Source of the DNA: Bradyrhizobium sp. DOA9
Lineage (GTDB): Bacteria > Pseudomonadota > Alphaproteobacteria > Rhizobiales > Xanthobacteraceae
Reading direction: 5' to 3'
NCBI RefSeq assembly: GCF_000617845.2
Contig: NZ_DF820426.1
Coordinates: 310,001 to 374,000 of the forward strand
DNA length: 64,000 bases
The notes beneath the pieces were generated by a model. That model made no database searches. It was not told the origin of the DNA and saw only the letters and a program-made list of their open reading frames with translations. Positions 1 through 9,695 of this stretch are shown here, piece after piece. How positions within the stretch are numbered: the first letter of the stretch is position 1; each line of letters opens with the position of its first letter. The position numbers were made by a program, and so were the translations under genes.

Positions 1-134
1 CGGGCGGCAGGCCAGCCTTCCTTGTCCGATTGCGCGGCGAGCTTCAGCCAGATCGCCTTGACGCCCGGCAGGCGAAGCTCATTGAGGAGCAGCTCGACGC
101 GGACAGCATCGACGGATGTCGTCATACCGGTCAT
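1..134 (-). CDS. istB: IS21-family helper ATPase IstB, N-terminus only (runs off left edge)
   Basis: The minus strand from an ATG at 134 reads as the first 44 residues of an IstB-like protein, with the typical opening segment ELLLNELRLPGVKAIW. IstB is the AAA+ ATPase that assists the IS21 transposase IstA. The ATG overlaps the istA stop in an ATGA arrangement, which is the standard istA/istB coupling. Only this fragment is visible because the gene continues beyond position 1, so I cannot tell whether it is intact. Confidence 0.75.
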   Translation of the reverse strand, partial: MTGMTTSVDAVRVELLLNELRLPGVKAIWLKLAAQSDKEGWPAA

Positions 135-640
135 GCTGCTTCTCCCAGGTTCGAGTGGGTCGACACGATGCTAACGGAGGCCAGCTCATCGTAGACGTCG
201 AGCGGCGCCAGTTTGACGGCGACACCCGGGATCGAGCTCGCCTCGGGCCGGAAGCGATCGCGCAGTACGGCAAGATCGGGTAACCGTCCGGCATCAAGAT
301 CGATCGCGATCGCCTCGGCGAGGCCGGCTTCGCAGGCTCGCTCTTGAGCCAATGCCAGAAGCTCAACCGTCACCTTGCAGGCGCGCCGGTCGTCACCGTG
401 TTCCCGAAAGGCCTCGAACAGACGTTTGTAGGCTGCGCGCGGGAAGAGCTGGTCGCGATAGACGAGGTTGAGGAGCGCCATCGGCTTGCGCCGCAGGGCA
501 TGTATAACGTGCCGGTAATCGACGACATGCCCGCCCTGGGTCTCCGATACTGGCCGACCGCGCCGCAGCGTCACGACCGGCGTGACGCCGAGGAAGCATT
601 CGAGCCGGTCGTCGAAGATGCGCACACGCAGGCGATGGCT
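131..640 (-). pseudogene. istA: IS21-family transposase IstA, C-terminal fragment
   Basis: The minus strand encodes the C-terminal third of an IstA transposase, including the stretch GGHVVDYRHVIHALRRKP and a tail rich in ELLALAQERACE-type residues. The DDE catalytic core is missing, because the frame breaks off at about 640 where sequence of the opposite orientation begins. The stop overlaps the istB start. It is therefore a 5'-truncated remnant: the IS21 copy is cut by another rearranged IS21 piece immediately to its right. Confidence 0.75.
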
Positions 641-1020
641 CAAGCGCAAGCACGTGACGCTGTCGATTGTGTGGGAGGAGTACATCGCCGGCGAACCCGG
701 CGGGTATCGTTGTTAGCGGTTCTGCGTCTCTACCGGGCCTGGGAAGGCAGGCTGTCGGTGACGATGCGCCAGTCGCATGCGGCCGACGACAAGCTGTTCA
801 TCGACTATGCCGGCGACGGCCTGCCGGTGGTAATCGACCGGTTCGCCGGCGAACCGCGCACCGCGCAGATCTTCGTCGCGGTGCTGGGCGCATCGAGCTT
901 CACCTACGCTCAGGCGACCTGGAGGCAGGGCCTCGCCGACTGGATCAGCGGGCACGTCGGCGCCTTCGAGGCAATCGGCGGTGTGCCGGCACTGCTGGTG
1001 CCGGACAACACGCGGTGATC
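634..1020 (+). pseudogene. IS21-family transposase IstA, internal fragment (frameshifted)
   Basis: The plus strand reads HVTLSIVWEEYIAGEPGGY, then after a frame change near 715 GRLSVTMRQSHAADDKLFID followed by VPALLVPDN at the end. This is the middle of an IstA protein, covering the first catalytic aspartate region (FIDYAGD). It is inverted relative to the istA fragment on its left. After 1020 the frame enters IS256-type sequence, so the C-terminal half is missing. It cannot encode a functional enzyme. Confidence 0.7.
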
Positions 1021-1074
1021 GAGACCTGCCTCTACGATCCGCAGACCAACCGCAGCTATGCCGACGTAGCGGCC

Positions 1075-1509
1075 GGCGCGTCGTCTCCGCCTTCATCGCC
1101 ACCGCGTTCGCCCAAGACGATGCCGAGGCCGCTCGCACCCAGTGGCGCAAGGTCGCTGACCAGCTCCGTCCCAAGCTGCCCAAGCTTGACGGCTTCCTGG
1201 ACGAGGCCGAGACCGATGTGCAGAGCCTACATGACGTTCCCGCCGCAGCACCCGACCAAGCTGCACTCGACCAATCCGATCGAACGCCTGTACGGCGAGA
1301 TTAAGCGCCGGACCGAGGTCGTCGGCATCTTCCCCAATGAAGATGCCATCGTTCGCCTCATCGGCGCGATCCTGCTCGAGCAAAACGACGAATGGGCTGT
1401 CCAGCGTGCCCGCTACATGACGCTGGAAGCCATCGCGCCGATGATCCCACCGTCAGCCTTCCGGCGATTGCCAGCTGACCAGCCCGGCTCTCGCCGGCGA
1501 ACGCGGTGA
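1075..1509 (+). pseudogene. IS256-family transposase, C-terminal fragment
   Basis: Two reading frames in succession carry the C-terminal half of an IS256-type (mutator-like) transposase: first SAFIATAFAQDDAEAARTQW, then STNPIERLYGEIKRRTEVVG and GIFPNEDAIVRLIGAILLEQ. The switch of frame near 1220 and the missing N-terminal half make it a pseudogene. Its fusion to the IS21 fragment at about 1030-1075 shows sequential insertion and deletion at this edge. Confidence 0.75.
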
Positions 1510-1530
1510 CCCGCCGCCACCTACACCACG

Positions 1531-3015
1531 CTAGGGGACACGATTGGTGGACGCATCGAGAGGTCGTATCACCCCAACATTGTCGTCAATCTCAATGTGC
1601 GTGCCAAAAGGTACCGAAAGCTTCCGCAAGCGCTCGAGAATGACGGCTCCATAGTGCGGCACTGCAATCCTAGGAATGCCCCGATTTGCCATGCGCTGCG
1701 AATGGCCGAGTTCTAGCGGAACCAACCGGACCTCGGCCAGCCGATTTTGCTCGAACCGGCACACCGGGATGACGCTTTCGTAAAAGATTGGGTCCGTGAA
1801 GCCATAATCCGTCTCATAGCCGGCGGACTCCTCAGCCGCGGTCACGTCGGCATCTGTATCGATCCTGGGATCCTTGCCATACGCGGCAAAAGTGTCGGCG
1901 GCGACTGGAGTTCGCAGTCCGTCGAAAAAGAAGTTACCGACCCCGTAGAGGATGGGACGGTCTTTGTAGATTTCTATGCCTCGCAGCCGGTGCGGGCCGT
2001 GAACCACATAGGCATCGGCGCCCGCGTCGATTACCTCGCGGGCGAATGCCTGTTCGTAGTTGGCAATGTCTTCACTCCAATTTCCGGGTTCGTGTCCATG
2101 GTTGGTGGCAAGGCAAAAATCAGAATATTGCTTCGCTTGCCTGATGTTTCGCAGAATATTTGAGACGTCGTGTACGTTCGGCTCGAAGCTGTGCCCTGGG
2201 TTTTCGCTCGCTTCGAACCGGATTCCAGCCATGAGAAGGCGGCGGGGATCGATGAAAGGTGCTTTGAATCCCGGCACGGCATCTCTTACACTCCGCAACG
2301 TTTCTAGTACCTCTAGGGGAACCATGATGCTGGCCCTAAGCCTGAGAGAATTGAGGCCGGGGCGACCTGGCGCTTGCCCGGCCGGGTCGCCCGCACGCGA
2401 CATTGGCAGGAAGGTGGATGCGAAAGAGACAAGCGCAACTCGCCCGTGCTCGGTCTCAAGAAAACGCGCTGCAGCGGCCTGCGCTAGAGTCTCGCCAGCG
2501 CCCGCATGGACGATCCCCGCCAGATCGAGTACGCGGCTGGTTTCGCGCATGCCTTCGATACCCCAGTCGAACGCGTGATTGTTCGCGCGCCCGATTAGAT
2601 TAAATCCCATTTGTTTTAGATCAAACGCAACCTCCGGCAGACTGATATTGTGGCAGGCGCAGCCGGCTTGCGGAGAAGCTTTCGACGAACGTGCATCTAG
2701 TATCACTGTCTCCAAGTTACCAAACGTCACGTCGGCCTTTCGCAGAATATCGCTGACAGCGTCAAATCCGGAGAGTTGGCTCTTCGTCACCGGGCGCGAC
2801 AGAATGAGATCACCAACTGCGATCATCGTGAATCCATCAGTGACATTCGTCGCTGCAGAACCGACAGCGTCGTAGCCGTCCGCGGTCGGAAAAGCGCCCT
2901 CTAAAGTCTTGGAAGTGGCTGCGGCAGTCCCGGTGTGGGCAGGCTGCGGACTTGTAGCCGGTTGGGCAGCTGCGAGATCGCTCCGCTCGATTTCGGCAGG
3001 TGTGAGCAGACCCAT
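1531..3015 (-). CDS. CapA-family metallophosphatase (poly-gamma-glutamate synthesis type)
   Basis: A protein of about 494 residues with the CapA/PgsA fold, a calcineurin-like phosphoesterase relative. Visible motifs in order are VGDLILSR near residue 65, FGNLETV, ANNHAFDWG, ATNHGHEP, VVHGPHRL and ILYGVGNFFFD, matching the metal-ligand blocks of the family. The start at 3015 is preferred over an upstream ATG at 3096 because AAAGGA lies seven bases before it. No signal peptide or membrane anchor is evident, unlike the classical membrane CapA. CapA proteins are linked to gamma-glutamyl polymer synthesis in Bacilli, and many proteobacterial homologues are uncharacterised. It stands alone between IS fragments and a degraded D-amino-acid dehydrogenase. 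The fold assignment is firm; the substrate is unknown. Confidence 0.85.
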   Translation of the reverse strand: MGLLTPAEIERSDLAAAQPATSPQPAHTGTAAATSKTLEGAFPTADGYDAVGSAATNVTDGFTMIAVGDLILSRPVTKSQLSGFDAVSDILRKADVTFGNLETVILDARSSKASPQAGCACHNISLPEVAFDLKQMGFNLIGRANNHAFDWGIEGMRETSRVLDLAGIVHAGAGETLAQAAAARFLETEHGRVALVSFASTFLPMSRAGDPAGQAPGRPGLNSLRLRASIMVPLEVLETLRSVRDAVPGFKAPFIDPRRLLMAGIRFEASENPGHSFEPNVHDVSNILRNIRQAKQYSDFCLATNHGHEPGNWSEDIANYEQAFAREVIDAGADAYVVHGPHRLRGIEIYKDRPILYGVGNFFFDGLRTPVAADTFAAYGKDPRIDTDADVTAAEESAGYETDYGFTDPIFYESVIPVCRFEQNRLAEVRLVPLELGHSQRMANRGIPRIAVPHYGAVILERLRKLSVPFGTHIEIDDNVGVIRPLDASTNRVP

Positions 3016-3780
3016 GTGATATCCTTTCACGGTTGCGCGGGTCAAGGAAGTTCGTTTGCAACGGCAACTCGCATGCGCGCGCTTAGACACTATCATAGCT
3101 TCGCTGCGATGTTTTGGTGAAATGTAGGTTAAGAGGCCCGAAAGGTCATATTTGCGCGTTTCACTCGTTACTCAGCTCGAAAAAACGTGCGCGGCGAGTC
3201 TTGCTCACAACGAAATTTTCAGAATCGGATTCTGGAGCGGCCCGCTGCAGGGATATGCCGTACTTTGGGGCAATTGCGTTCGCGGAATTGAATTGCGCGG
3301 GGCAAGTAGTGAGCTCCGTTCACATCGCAGGCCCCGCATGAACTTTCCCAAAGAGGACGGATTAACTTTGACCAGCTTCCGGTCGGAATAAACGTATTCA
3401 GGAATCGGGGCGGAAATTCTCCGTACATAATCGCCCGACCTACCGGGGGCTGCTGCACGATATAGGACTGACTACCCACATTTGCGCGAGAAATAATGCG
3501 TACATTTGCGTTAACACTTCGGTTGGCAGTTGACTGAGGACACATGCCGTTAACAGGGCGTAGACATGTTGCTGCGTCGCGCCCCGCGATGCGAGAAGAT
3601 GTATTTCGAGAGCGCTGATGCAACGGGTCATGGCCGCTCGCACCAATTCATATGACTGGATGACGGCAAGAGGCATTCTCGCGGCACGGCGCGCCTTGGC
3701 TCATTGCGAGGTCGATTGACGCGAATAGGATCGCGGTAATGAATGTTTTGAATGTATCGGTGCCAGGCGAGAGTCCGGGG
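3016..3780. other. Non-coding stretch, no gene recognised
   Basis: Only short overlapping open frames on both strands with no recognisable protein signature. It contains the 5' region of the CapA gene. I saw no nod box and no sigma-54-type promoter oriented toward CapA. Confidence 0.5.
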
Positions 3781-3789
3781 CAGCCTACC

Positions 3790-4685
3790 GGCGCGCGAGG
3801 GTAGCTGTGATCGGCGCAGGGATTGTGGGCTTAATGTGTGCTCTTGAAATCCAACGGGCGGGCATGGAGTTGGTCGCAATCGATGCTGGGCCTCCCCGCG
3901 GCAGGCAAGCGGCCTCTTATGGCAACGCTGGGTGGGGATCGATCGCCGCGCGGTAATGCCAGTTTCAGTCCCAGGCCTTTGGCGGAGATTGCCTAGCTAC
4001 CTATCTGACCCAACTGGGCCTTTTGCTATCCGATGGCCATACTTACCACGGTTACTCCCGTGGCTCGTTCGGTTTTTATGGGCAGGGCGCAGCTGGAAGG
4101 AAGTCGAAGCATGCGCGCGAGTACGCTTCGAGCTTTGCCGCTCGGCGTCAGCTGACCATCCAAAGATCTCCGCAGAGGCTGGTGTGAGCCACCTGGTCCA
4201 GCGAAAGGGGATACTGATGGTTTGCCGAGATCGCTAGGAGATGCTCGCAGGTCAGCAGGAAAGGGATATTCGGCAGCAACTCGGCACGCCATGAACTGGA
4301 CGAGACTGATTTGAGAAGACGGGAACCGACTCTTTCGAGCGAATATCGAGATGGGCTCTTAAACAAAGACGGCTGCCACGTAAGTAACGTGCGAGCATAC
4401 TATGAGGCGCTAGCAAAGTTGATATTAACTCGAGGTGGCAAATGCATCCACGCGCGGGCTTGCGGCTTTGAAGCCAACAAAGGGCGGCTTACGAAGGTCT
4501 TCACGGATACAGGCGGGATAAGCTGTACCCATGCGGTTGTGGCAGCCGGAATCGGTTCGAAGCGGCTTGCTGCTGCCGCTGGTGATTACGTCTCGCTTAA
4601 ATCCGAACGCGGCTACCACGTGGTCTTCGCAAAATCAGGTTTGATAAACGGCCCAATTATGCCCTTGGACGGCAAGATGGCCATC
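3790..4685 (+). pseudogene. D-amino-acid dehydrogenase-like FAD oxidoreductase, broken by frameshifts and an IS3 fragment
   Basis: The fragment starts with a Rossmann FAD-binding motif, VAVIGAGIVGLMCALEIQ, followed by SYGNAGWGS. After frame changes it continues with LPRLLPWLVRFLWAGRSWKE and EAGVSHLVQRKG, then RREPTLSSEYRDGLL and THAVVAAGIGSKRLAAAAGD. These are in the order of a DadA-type small-subunit D-amino-acid dehydrogenase. At about 4685 it passes directly into IS3 transposase sequence and the C-terminal substrate/FAD region is lost. At least two frameshifts and the truncation make it a clear pseudogene. Its former role, oxidative deamination of D-amino acids, may relate to the neighbouring amino-acid genes, but that is a guess. 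Confidence 0.75.
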
Positions 4686-5225
4686 ACCCTCCGCATCCTC
4701 AACATCGTCGACGACGTCACCAAGGAATGCCTGGGCGCCACTCCGGACACGTCGATCTCGGGGCGGCGCATGGCCCGCGAACTCACGACAATCGTCGGGC
4801 GACGCCGCAAGCCAGGAATGATCGTGTCCGACCATGGCACCGAGTTCACCTGCAACGCCATGCTGGGTTGGTGCAAGGAGGCAGCCATCGATTAGCACTT
4901 CATCGCACCGGAAACCCATGCAGAATGGCTTCGTCGAGAGCTTCAACGGCCGAATGCGCGATGGGCTACTCAACGAGACTCTGTTCTTCGATCTCGACGA
5001 CGCGCCCGCCTAGATCACCAATTGGGTCGCCGACTACAATCAACAGCGTCCCCACTCGTCGCCGACCCCCGCGGCCTACGCCGCCCACCTCACCGCAACG
5101 GACGATCGGCTGCGCAACCCCGACCAGCTCCGCCGATCGTCCGTTGCTTCACCCGCGCCACTTGGCGAACAAAACTCCGAGACTCTAACTGCCGCTGGAT
5201 GAAAATTCAGTGGCAGGTCAGGCCC
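4686..5225 (+). pseudogene. IS3-family OrfB, C-terminal fragment
   Basis: Contains RILNIVDDVTKECLGA, GMIVSDHGTEFTCNAML, QNGFVESFNGRMRD and ITNWVADYNQQRPHSS, that is the second half of the DDE integrase core of an IS3-family OrfB. In-frame TAG codons interrupt it at about 4892 (where tryptophan is expected) and about 5010. It is fused to the broken oxidoreductase on its left. Confidence 0.8.
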
Positions 5226-5397
5226 GCCACAACTCTCAGTGACGATCCGCTCCTTTTCTTCTAATGCCCAAGCGTCGAGCGCCCGTTGAGAGGACCTCAA
5301 GTCGGGAAACCTTCGGCATAGGCATATGGTCAGTCATACGCCTATGTCTTCATCCTCCATCAAACCGCGCAAGGCGACCGCCACCGGAGGGATACGG

Positions 5398-5625
5398 TGA
5401 TTTGGACGGCATTTTTTATGCTGTGACCGGCATCGGCCGCCATCCGCTTGCCTTCCTGATCAATCCCGGCAACACGCAACTGCTTGGTCGTTTTACAAGC
5501 TTGATAGCGATGGCCCGCAGCCCGCGTCGTCTCTTGGCTAACCTTACTGCGTCATTGGGCATTGAGCATCGAGCGGTCCCGGTTGTCTGAGCAGAATCTC
5601 CGCATCGATAAGTGGAGCCTCTGCC
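5398..5625. other. Unassigned segment between IS fragments
   Basis: A plus-strand frame of about 65 residues (ending near 5590) includes GIFYAVTGIGRHPLAFLINP. I do not recognise it. It may be debris of another gene trapped between the inverted repeat and the IS3 remnant. Confidence 0.3.
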
Positions 5626-5629
5626 GGGG

Positions 5630-6200
5630 TTAGGCTACCGTGCGGAGGGGTAGCGAAGTGAAGTAGGCTTGATCCGGTGTGCTGCCGTCACGGCTCGAAT
5701 GTGGACGGCGGCAATTGTAGAGGTCGAGGTATCGGCGATGGAGGCAGGGTTTCGCTGACTTTCTCGTAGGCCCGCAGATGAACCTCCTCGTATTGGACGC
5801 TGCGCCACAGCCGCTCAACGAACACGTTATCCCGCCAGGCGACCCGGCCGTCCATGCTGATGGCGATGCCGTTCTCGGTGAGCACGCCGGAGAACGCCGC
5901 GCCAGTAAACTGCGAGCCTGGTCGGCGTTGAAGATCTCGGGCTTGCCGTGACGGGCCAGGGCATCTTCCAGTGTCGCGACGCAGAATGCCGCCTCCTTCG
6001 TGATCGACAGCCGCCACGACAGAACCCGGCGGGTCGCCCAGTCCAGCACCACGGCCAGATAGACGAAGCCTCTCGCCATCGGGATGTAGGTGATGTCCAT
6101 CGCCCAGACCTGGTTCGGGCGCGTGATCTCCATGCCGCGCAGCAGATAGGGAAGTATCGCTCCGGCGAAGACCGCCTTGCGCGGTTTGAAGGAGGATGAA
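5630..6200 (-). pseudogene. IS3-family OrfB, frameshifted
   Basis: On the minus strand the integrase core begins with RPNQVWAMDITYIPMARGF and VLDWATRRVLSWRLS. It then shifts frame near 5920 to give GSQFTGAAFSGVLTENGIAI and RDNVFVERLWRSVQYEE, and shifts back to YLDLYNCRRPHSS. The three catalytic blocks (DIT, DQ/GSQF, E of FVERLW) are visible but in two frames, so no intact enzyme is made. The N-terminal helix-turn-helix OrfA is absent. Confidence 0.8.
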
Positions 6201-6211
6201 GACATAGGCGT

Positions 6212-6634
6212 ATGACTGATCATGTGCCTATGCCGAGGGGTTCCCGACTTGAAGTCGTTTCGACGGGCGCACGGCGCCGTTGGACATTGCAAGAAACGCA
6301 GCGGATCGTCACCGAGAGCTATGGCGGGTCGCGCCTGGTGTCGGTGACTGCGCGACGTAACGGGCTGTCGACAAGCCAATTGTTCACGGGGCGCCGGTTG
6401 GCACGCGAAGGCAAGTTGAACGGCGATGCTGCGCCGGTGCTTGTTCCGGTTGAGATCACGCCTGCGGCGGCTCCGTTCTCGAGTGGCGTGCCACAACCGG
6501 CGTCTTCACCGCCTGCGCACCGGGCAGGGGCCGGCATTATCGAGATCGAGCTTGGCGGCTTCCGTGTTCGCGTTGACCGCGACGTCGATGTTGAGGCGCT
6601 GCAGCGGGTTCTTCAGATTCTGAAACGGCGATGA
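6212..6634 (+). CDS. tnpA: IS66-family accessory protein TnpA
   Basis: A 140-residue IS66 OrfA (TnpA) with the N-terminal helix-turn-helix region RRRWTLQETQRIVTESYGG and NGLSTSQLFTGRRL, and a C-terminal segment IEIELGGFRVRVDRDVDVEA typical of the family. Its stop overlaps the tnpB start as ATGA. The reading frame is intact, but tnpB and tnpC downstream are broken, so the element cannot move on its own. Confidence 0.8.
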   Translation: MTDHVPMPRGSRLEVVSTGARRRWTLQETQRIVTESYGGSRLVSVTARRNGLSTSQLFTGRRLAREGKLNGDAAPVLVPVEITPAAAPFSSGVPQPASSPPAHRAGAGIIEIELGGFRVRVDRDVDVEALQRVLQILKRR

Positions 6635-6961
6635 TCCCGATCCCGAGCGGCGTCAGGGTCTGGATCGCCACTGGCCACACCGACATGCGCCGCGGAATGC
6701 AAAGCCTGGCGCTTGCGGTCCAGGAGAGCCTGAAGCGCGATCCTCATGCTGGCGATCTCTACATCTTCCGAGGTCGCCGCGGCGATTTGGTCAAGGCTTG
6801 GCATGTCGCTCTACGCCGAACGCTTGGATCGCGGCAAGTTCATCTGGCCGTCGGCGTCCGACGGCGCGGTATCGATCTCGGCGGCGCAAATGGCTTTCAT
6901 GCTGGAAGGGATCGACTGGCGGAATCCCCAACTGAGCTGGCGGCCGCAAAGCGCGGGCTAA
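6631..6961 (+). pseudogene. tnpB: IS66-family TnpB, frameshifted
   Basis: Starts as a normal IS66 TnpB (MIPIPSGVRVWIATGHTDMR, then LYIFRGRRGDLVK) and changes frame at about 6795-6800, after which the correct continuation MSLYAERLDRGKFIWPS and GIDWRNPQLSWRPQSAG is found one frame away. The break coincides with an apparent short deletion in the conserved tryptophan-rich region. Confidence 0.8.
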
Positions 6962-7028
6962 GCGCAGAATCCGCTGCTTTTTGCATTTTGGGGAGTTCCA
7001 TCGCGTCCAATCTGTGATTCACTGCCGC

Positions 7029-8682
7029 ATGAATGCAGATCGCGACGCTGCTCCGGATGACGTTACCACCCTGAAGGCGGCGCTGGCAGCCGAGCGCGCG
7101 AATGGTTTGCAGGTCGCCGCCGCGCTCGCTGTCGCCCGCGCGAAAGCGTCAGAAGATGAAGCGCTGATCGCGCAACAGAAGCTGCAGATTGCCAAGCTGA
7201 GGCATCAAATCTACGGCCAGCGGTCGGAGCGTTCGCGCCTGATCGAGCAGTTGGCGCTGACGTTCGAGGAGCTGGAAGCCGACGCCACCGAGGACGAGCT
7301 TGCGGCGGAACGGGCGGTGGCCAGGACGACGACGGCGCGGAGATTTACCCGCAAGCGTGCCGAGCGCCAGACCTTCCCCGAGCACCTTCCCCCGGAACGG
7401 GTGGTAATCGATGGACCTGCGGCTTGCGAATGTTGCGGCAGTAGCCGCCTGCGCAAGCTCGGCGAGGACGTGACGCTGACGCTGACGCTGGAAGTGGTGC
7501 CGCACCAGTGGAAGGTGATCGAGACGTTCCGGGAGAAGTTCTCCTGTCGCGACTGCGAGAAGATCAGCCAGGCACCGGCACCGTTCCATGCCGTCCCCCG
7601 GGGATGGGCTGGCCCGAGCCTCCTGGCCATGATCATGTTCGAGAAGTTCGGTCAGCATCAGCCCTTGAACCGCCAGGCCGAGCGCTACGTGCTGGAAGGC
7701 GTGCCGATCGCACTGTCGACCATGGCAGATGCCGTAGGCGCAGTCTGTGCCTCGCTGGATCCCCTGCTGCACCTGCTGGAAGCCCATATTATGAGGGTCG
7801 AGCGCCTTCATGCCGATGATACGACCGTGCCGGTGCTGGCCAAGGGCAAAACCGATACGGGACGATGCTGGATCTACGTCCGGGACGACCGGCCGTTTGG
7901 AGGCAGGACCCGCCGGCGGCGATGTTCTATTACTCACGCGACCGCAAGGGCGAGCATCCTCAGGGGCATCTGGCGGGGTATGCCGGCATCCTGCAGGCCG
8001 ACGCCTATGACGGGTACAACTAGCTCTATCTGGCGGGATGCCAGCCAGGCCCAGTCCGGGAGGCTGCCTGCTGATCGCAGGGACGGCGCCCGTTCTTTGC
8101 CATGGCCGACATCGAAGAGAATGCCCGGCGCAAGGCCACCGGCAAGAAGGAAATCCCGCTCTCTCCGATCGCGATCGAGGTCGTGCGGAGGATCGATGCA
8201 CTGTTCGAGATCGAGCGCTCCATCAACGACAAGAGTGCCGAGGAGCGCCTTCAGGTGCGGCCGACGCTGAGCCGGCCCCTGGTCGAGGACCTCCAGGTCT
8301 ATATGCGGGAGCCGCTTGCCGAGCTGTCTCGGGGACACGATCTGGCCAAGGCGTTCAACTATATCCTGAAGCGCTGGACGAGCTTCACCTTGTTCCTCGA
8401 GGACGGGCGCGTATGTCTCTCCAACAATGCACCGCCGAGCGAGGGCTGAGGGGCATTGCTCTTGGCCGAAAGTCCTGGCTGTTCTGCGGCTCCGATCGCG
8501 GAGGGCGGCGCGCCGCAGCTATGTACAGCCTCATCGTCACCGCGAAAACGAACGGCATCGACCCGCAGGCTTGGCTCACCGACATCCTCGCCCGCATCGC
8601 CGCCCATCCGGCTCATCGGCTGAACGAACTTCTGCCTTGGAATTGGACGCCAGCATCAGCGATCTCCGCTCGAGCGGCATGA
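7029..8682 (+). pseudogene. tnpC: IS66-family transposase TnpC, multiply frameshifted
   Basis: The N-terminal 290 residues are in one frame and include the coiled-coil leader, the zinc-ribbon CECCGSSRLRKLGED, FSCRDCEKI and the first catalytic region RLHADDTTVPVLAKGKTDTG. At about 7900 the frame shifts (SRDRKGEHPQGHLAGYAG). A TAG interrupts at about 8022. The frame resumes from 8102 with MADIEENARRKATGKKEIPL to LSNNAPPSEG, and another shift gives RGLRGIALGRKSWLF and SDRGGRRAAAMYSLIV. At least three lesions make it a pseudogene. Confidence 0.85.
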
Positions 8683-8813
8683 CCATGCACGTCAACAAGG
8701 TCCATCACGTCACCACCATCACCCAGGTCGCGAAAGACCTCGGCGAAGACGAAGATTGGCTCTGGGACATCGCCAACGAGATGGAGATCGAGGGTGGCCT
8801 CATCTGGCTCTAG
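8679..8813 (+). pseudogene. Small IS66-associated ORF, prematurely stopped
   Basis: A 44-residue frame, MTMHVNKVHHVTTITQVAKD followed by LGEDEDWLWDIANEMEIEG, overlaps the end of tnpC. The peptide character continues in a shifted frame after 8813, which suggests an originally longer product truncated by a frameshift. From recall, similar small ORFs accompany rhizobial IS66 elements. Function unknown. Confidence 0.5.
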
Positions 8814-8925
8814 CGTCGGAGAAGACGGCGTCCAGGCGTTCACCGACTTCAGCATCGATAATCTGATCGAGCTCATCAAGTTCTACAAAGAACACCCTGA
8901 ACTGCTCAGGCGATGACGCTGCGGC

Positions 8926-9560
8926 CTACGCCGAACGGATACGATAGGGATAGATATTGTGGCGAGGCTCGGGCTGGGTGGTGCGCGGCCTGCGATAGAG
9001 CGCCCCTATCCCCATCCGCCGCATCAGCGTTTTGACATGCCGGCGGCCGACCTTGCACCCCTCTGCAGTCAGCTGGCCTCGCAGCATTCGCGAACCGGCG
9101 AAGGGAAACTCCAGATGCAGCCGGTCGAGCCTTTGCATCAGCGCGACGTCTTTGGGCGGCACTGGACGCGGCAGATAGTAGACGCAGCCGCGGCTAATGT
9201 TCAGAGCTTCCGCCTGCTTGCTGACCGGCACATCGTGTTCACGGTTGATCATCGCTTTGCGCTCAGCAATCCCGCCTTGGTGAGCGCTCCATCAAAACTC
9301 GTTCTCCAGCGTCAACTCGATACCCTTGGCGTGCAGCTACTTCACGTCGACCGTGGGCTCGGCGATCCCACTCCCGCCGTCCGGACCGAACACATCGGCC
9401 GCGCCGCCTTCGATCGGGCGTTTCACGATGTGATCTGATTGGGTGAACGTCAGACTCCTGCGCCAGTCGCGTCAGTCGCGCCAGCGTGCGGTCACCCTTG
9501 ACGGCGGCAAGTGCCACCTTCGCCTTGAAAGCCGGAATGTGGTCCGCCGTGCTTGTCTGC
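8926..9560 (-). pseudogene. IS3-family element fragment (OrfA remnant plus OrfB N-terminus)
   Basis: From right to left on the minus strand: an OrfA remnant (FKAKVALAAVKGDRTLA, frameshifted after it), then an OrfB start MINREHDVPVSKQAEALNIS, SRGCVYYLPRPVPPKDVALM and AGSRMLRGQLTAEGCKVGRR. The integrase core is missing because the sequence stops at about 8926 next to the IS66 remnant. It is a 3'-truncated IS3 copy. Confidence 0.75.
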
Positions 9561-9695
9561 TCATCGTCTCGCCTGATCCGCGGGTCAATCTTGTCCCCCG
9601 TCAGACGGAAACTCCACTTATCGCGCTGTTCAGATTTGCGGAGCCAGCTCAGCCGTGCTTGCGGCGCTGATCTTCCTCCAAAAAAGTGGACAGGG

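Larger units (their letters stand above)
5230..6328. repeat. Inverted duplication of about 165 bp (arms 5230-5397 and 6160-6328)
   Basis: The left arm read on the minus strand closely matches the right arm read on the plus strand. Both contain the start of an IS66 TnpA (ERIVTESCGG versus QRIVTESYGG), the shared motif GGCATAGGC, ATACGCCTATGTCTTCATCC and the beginning of an IS3 OrfB segment. By eye the arms differ at roughly one base in eight. The two copies flank about 760 bp of IS3 sequence. Confidence 0.75.

Noticed and set aside
7149..8201. 350-codon frame opposite IS66 tnpC
   Set aside because: Shadow of tnpC; the plus-strand peptide carries the zinc-ribbon and catalytic motifs.
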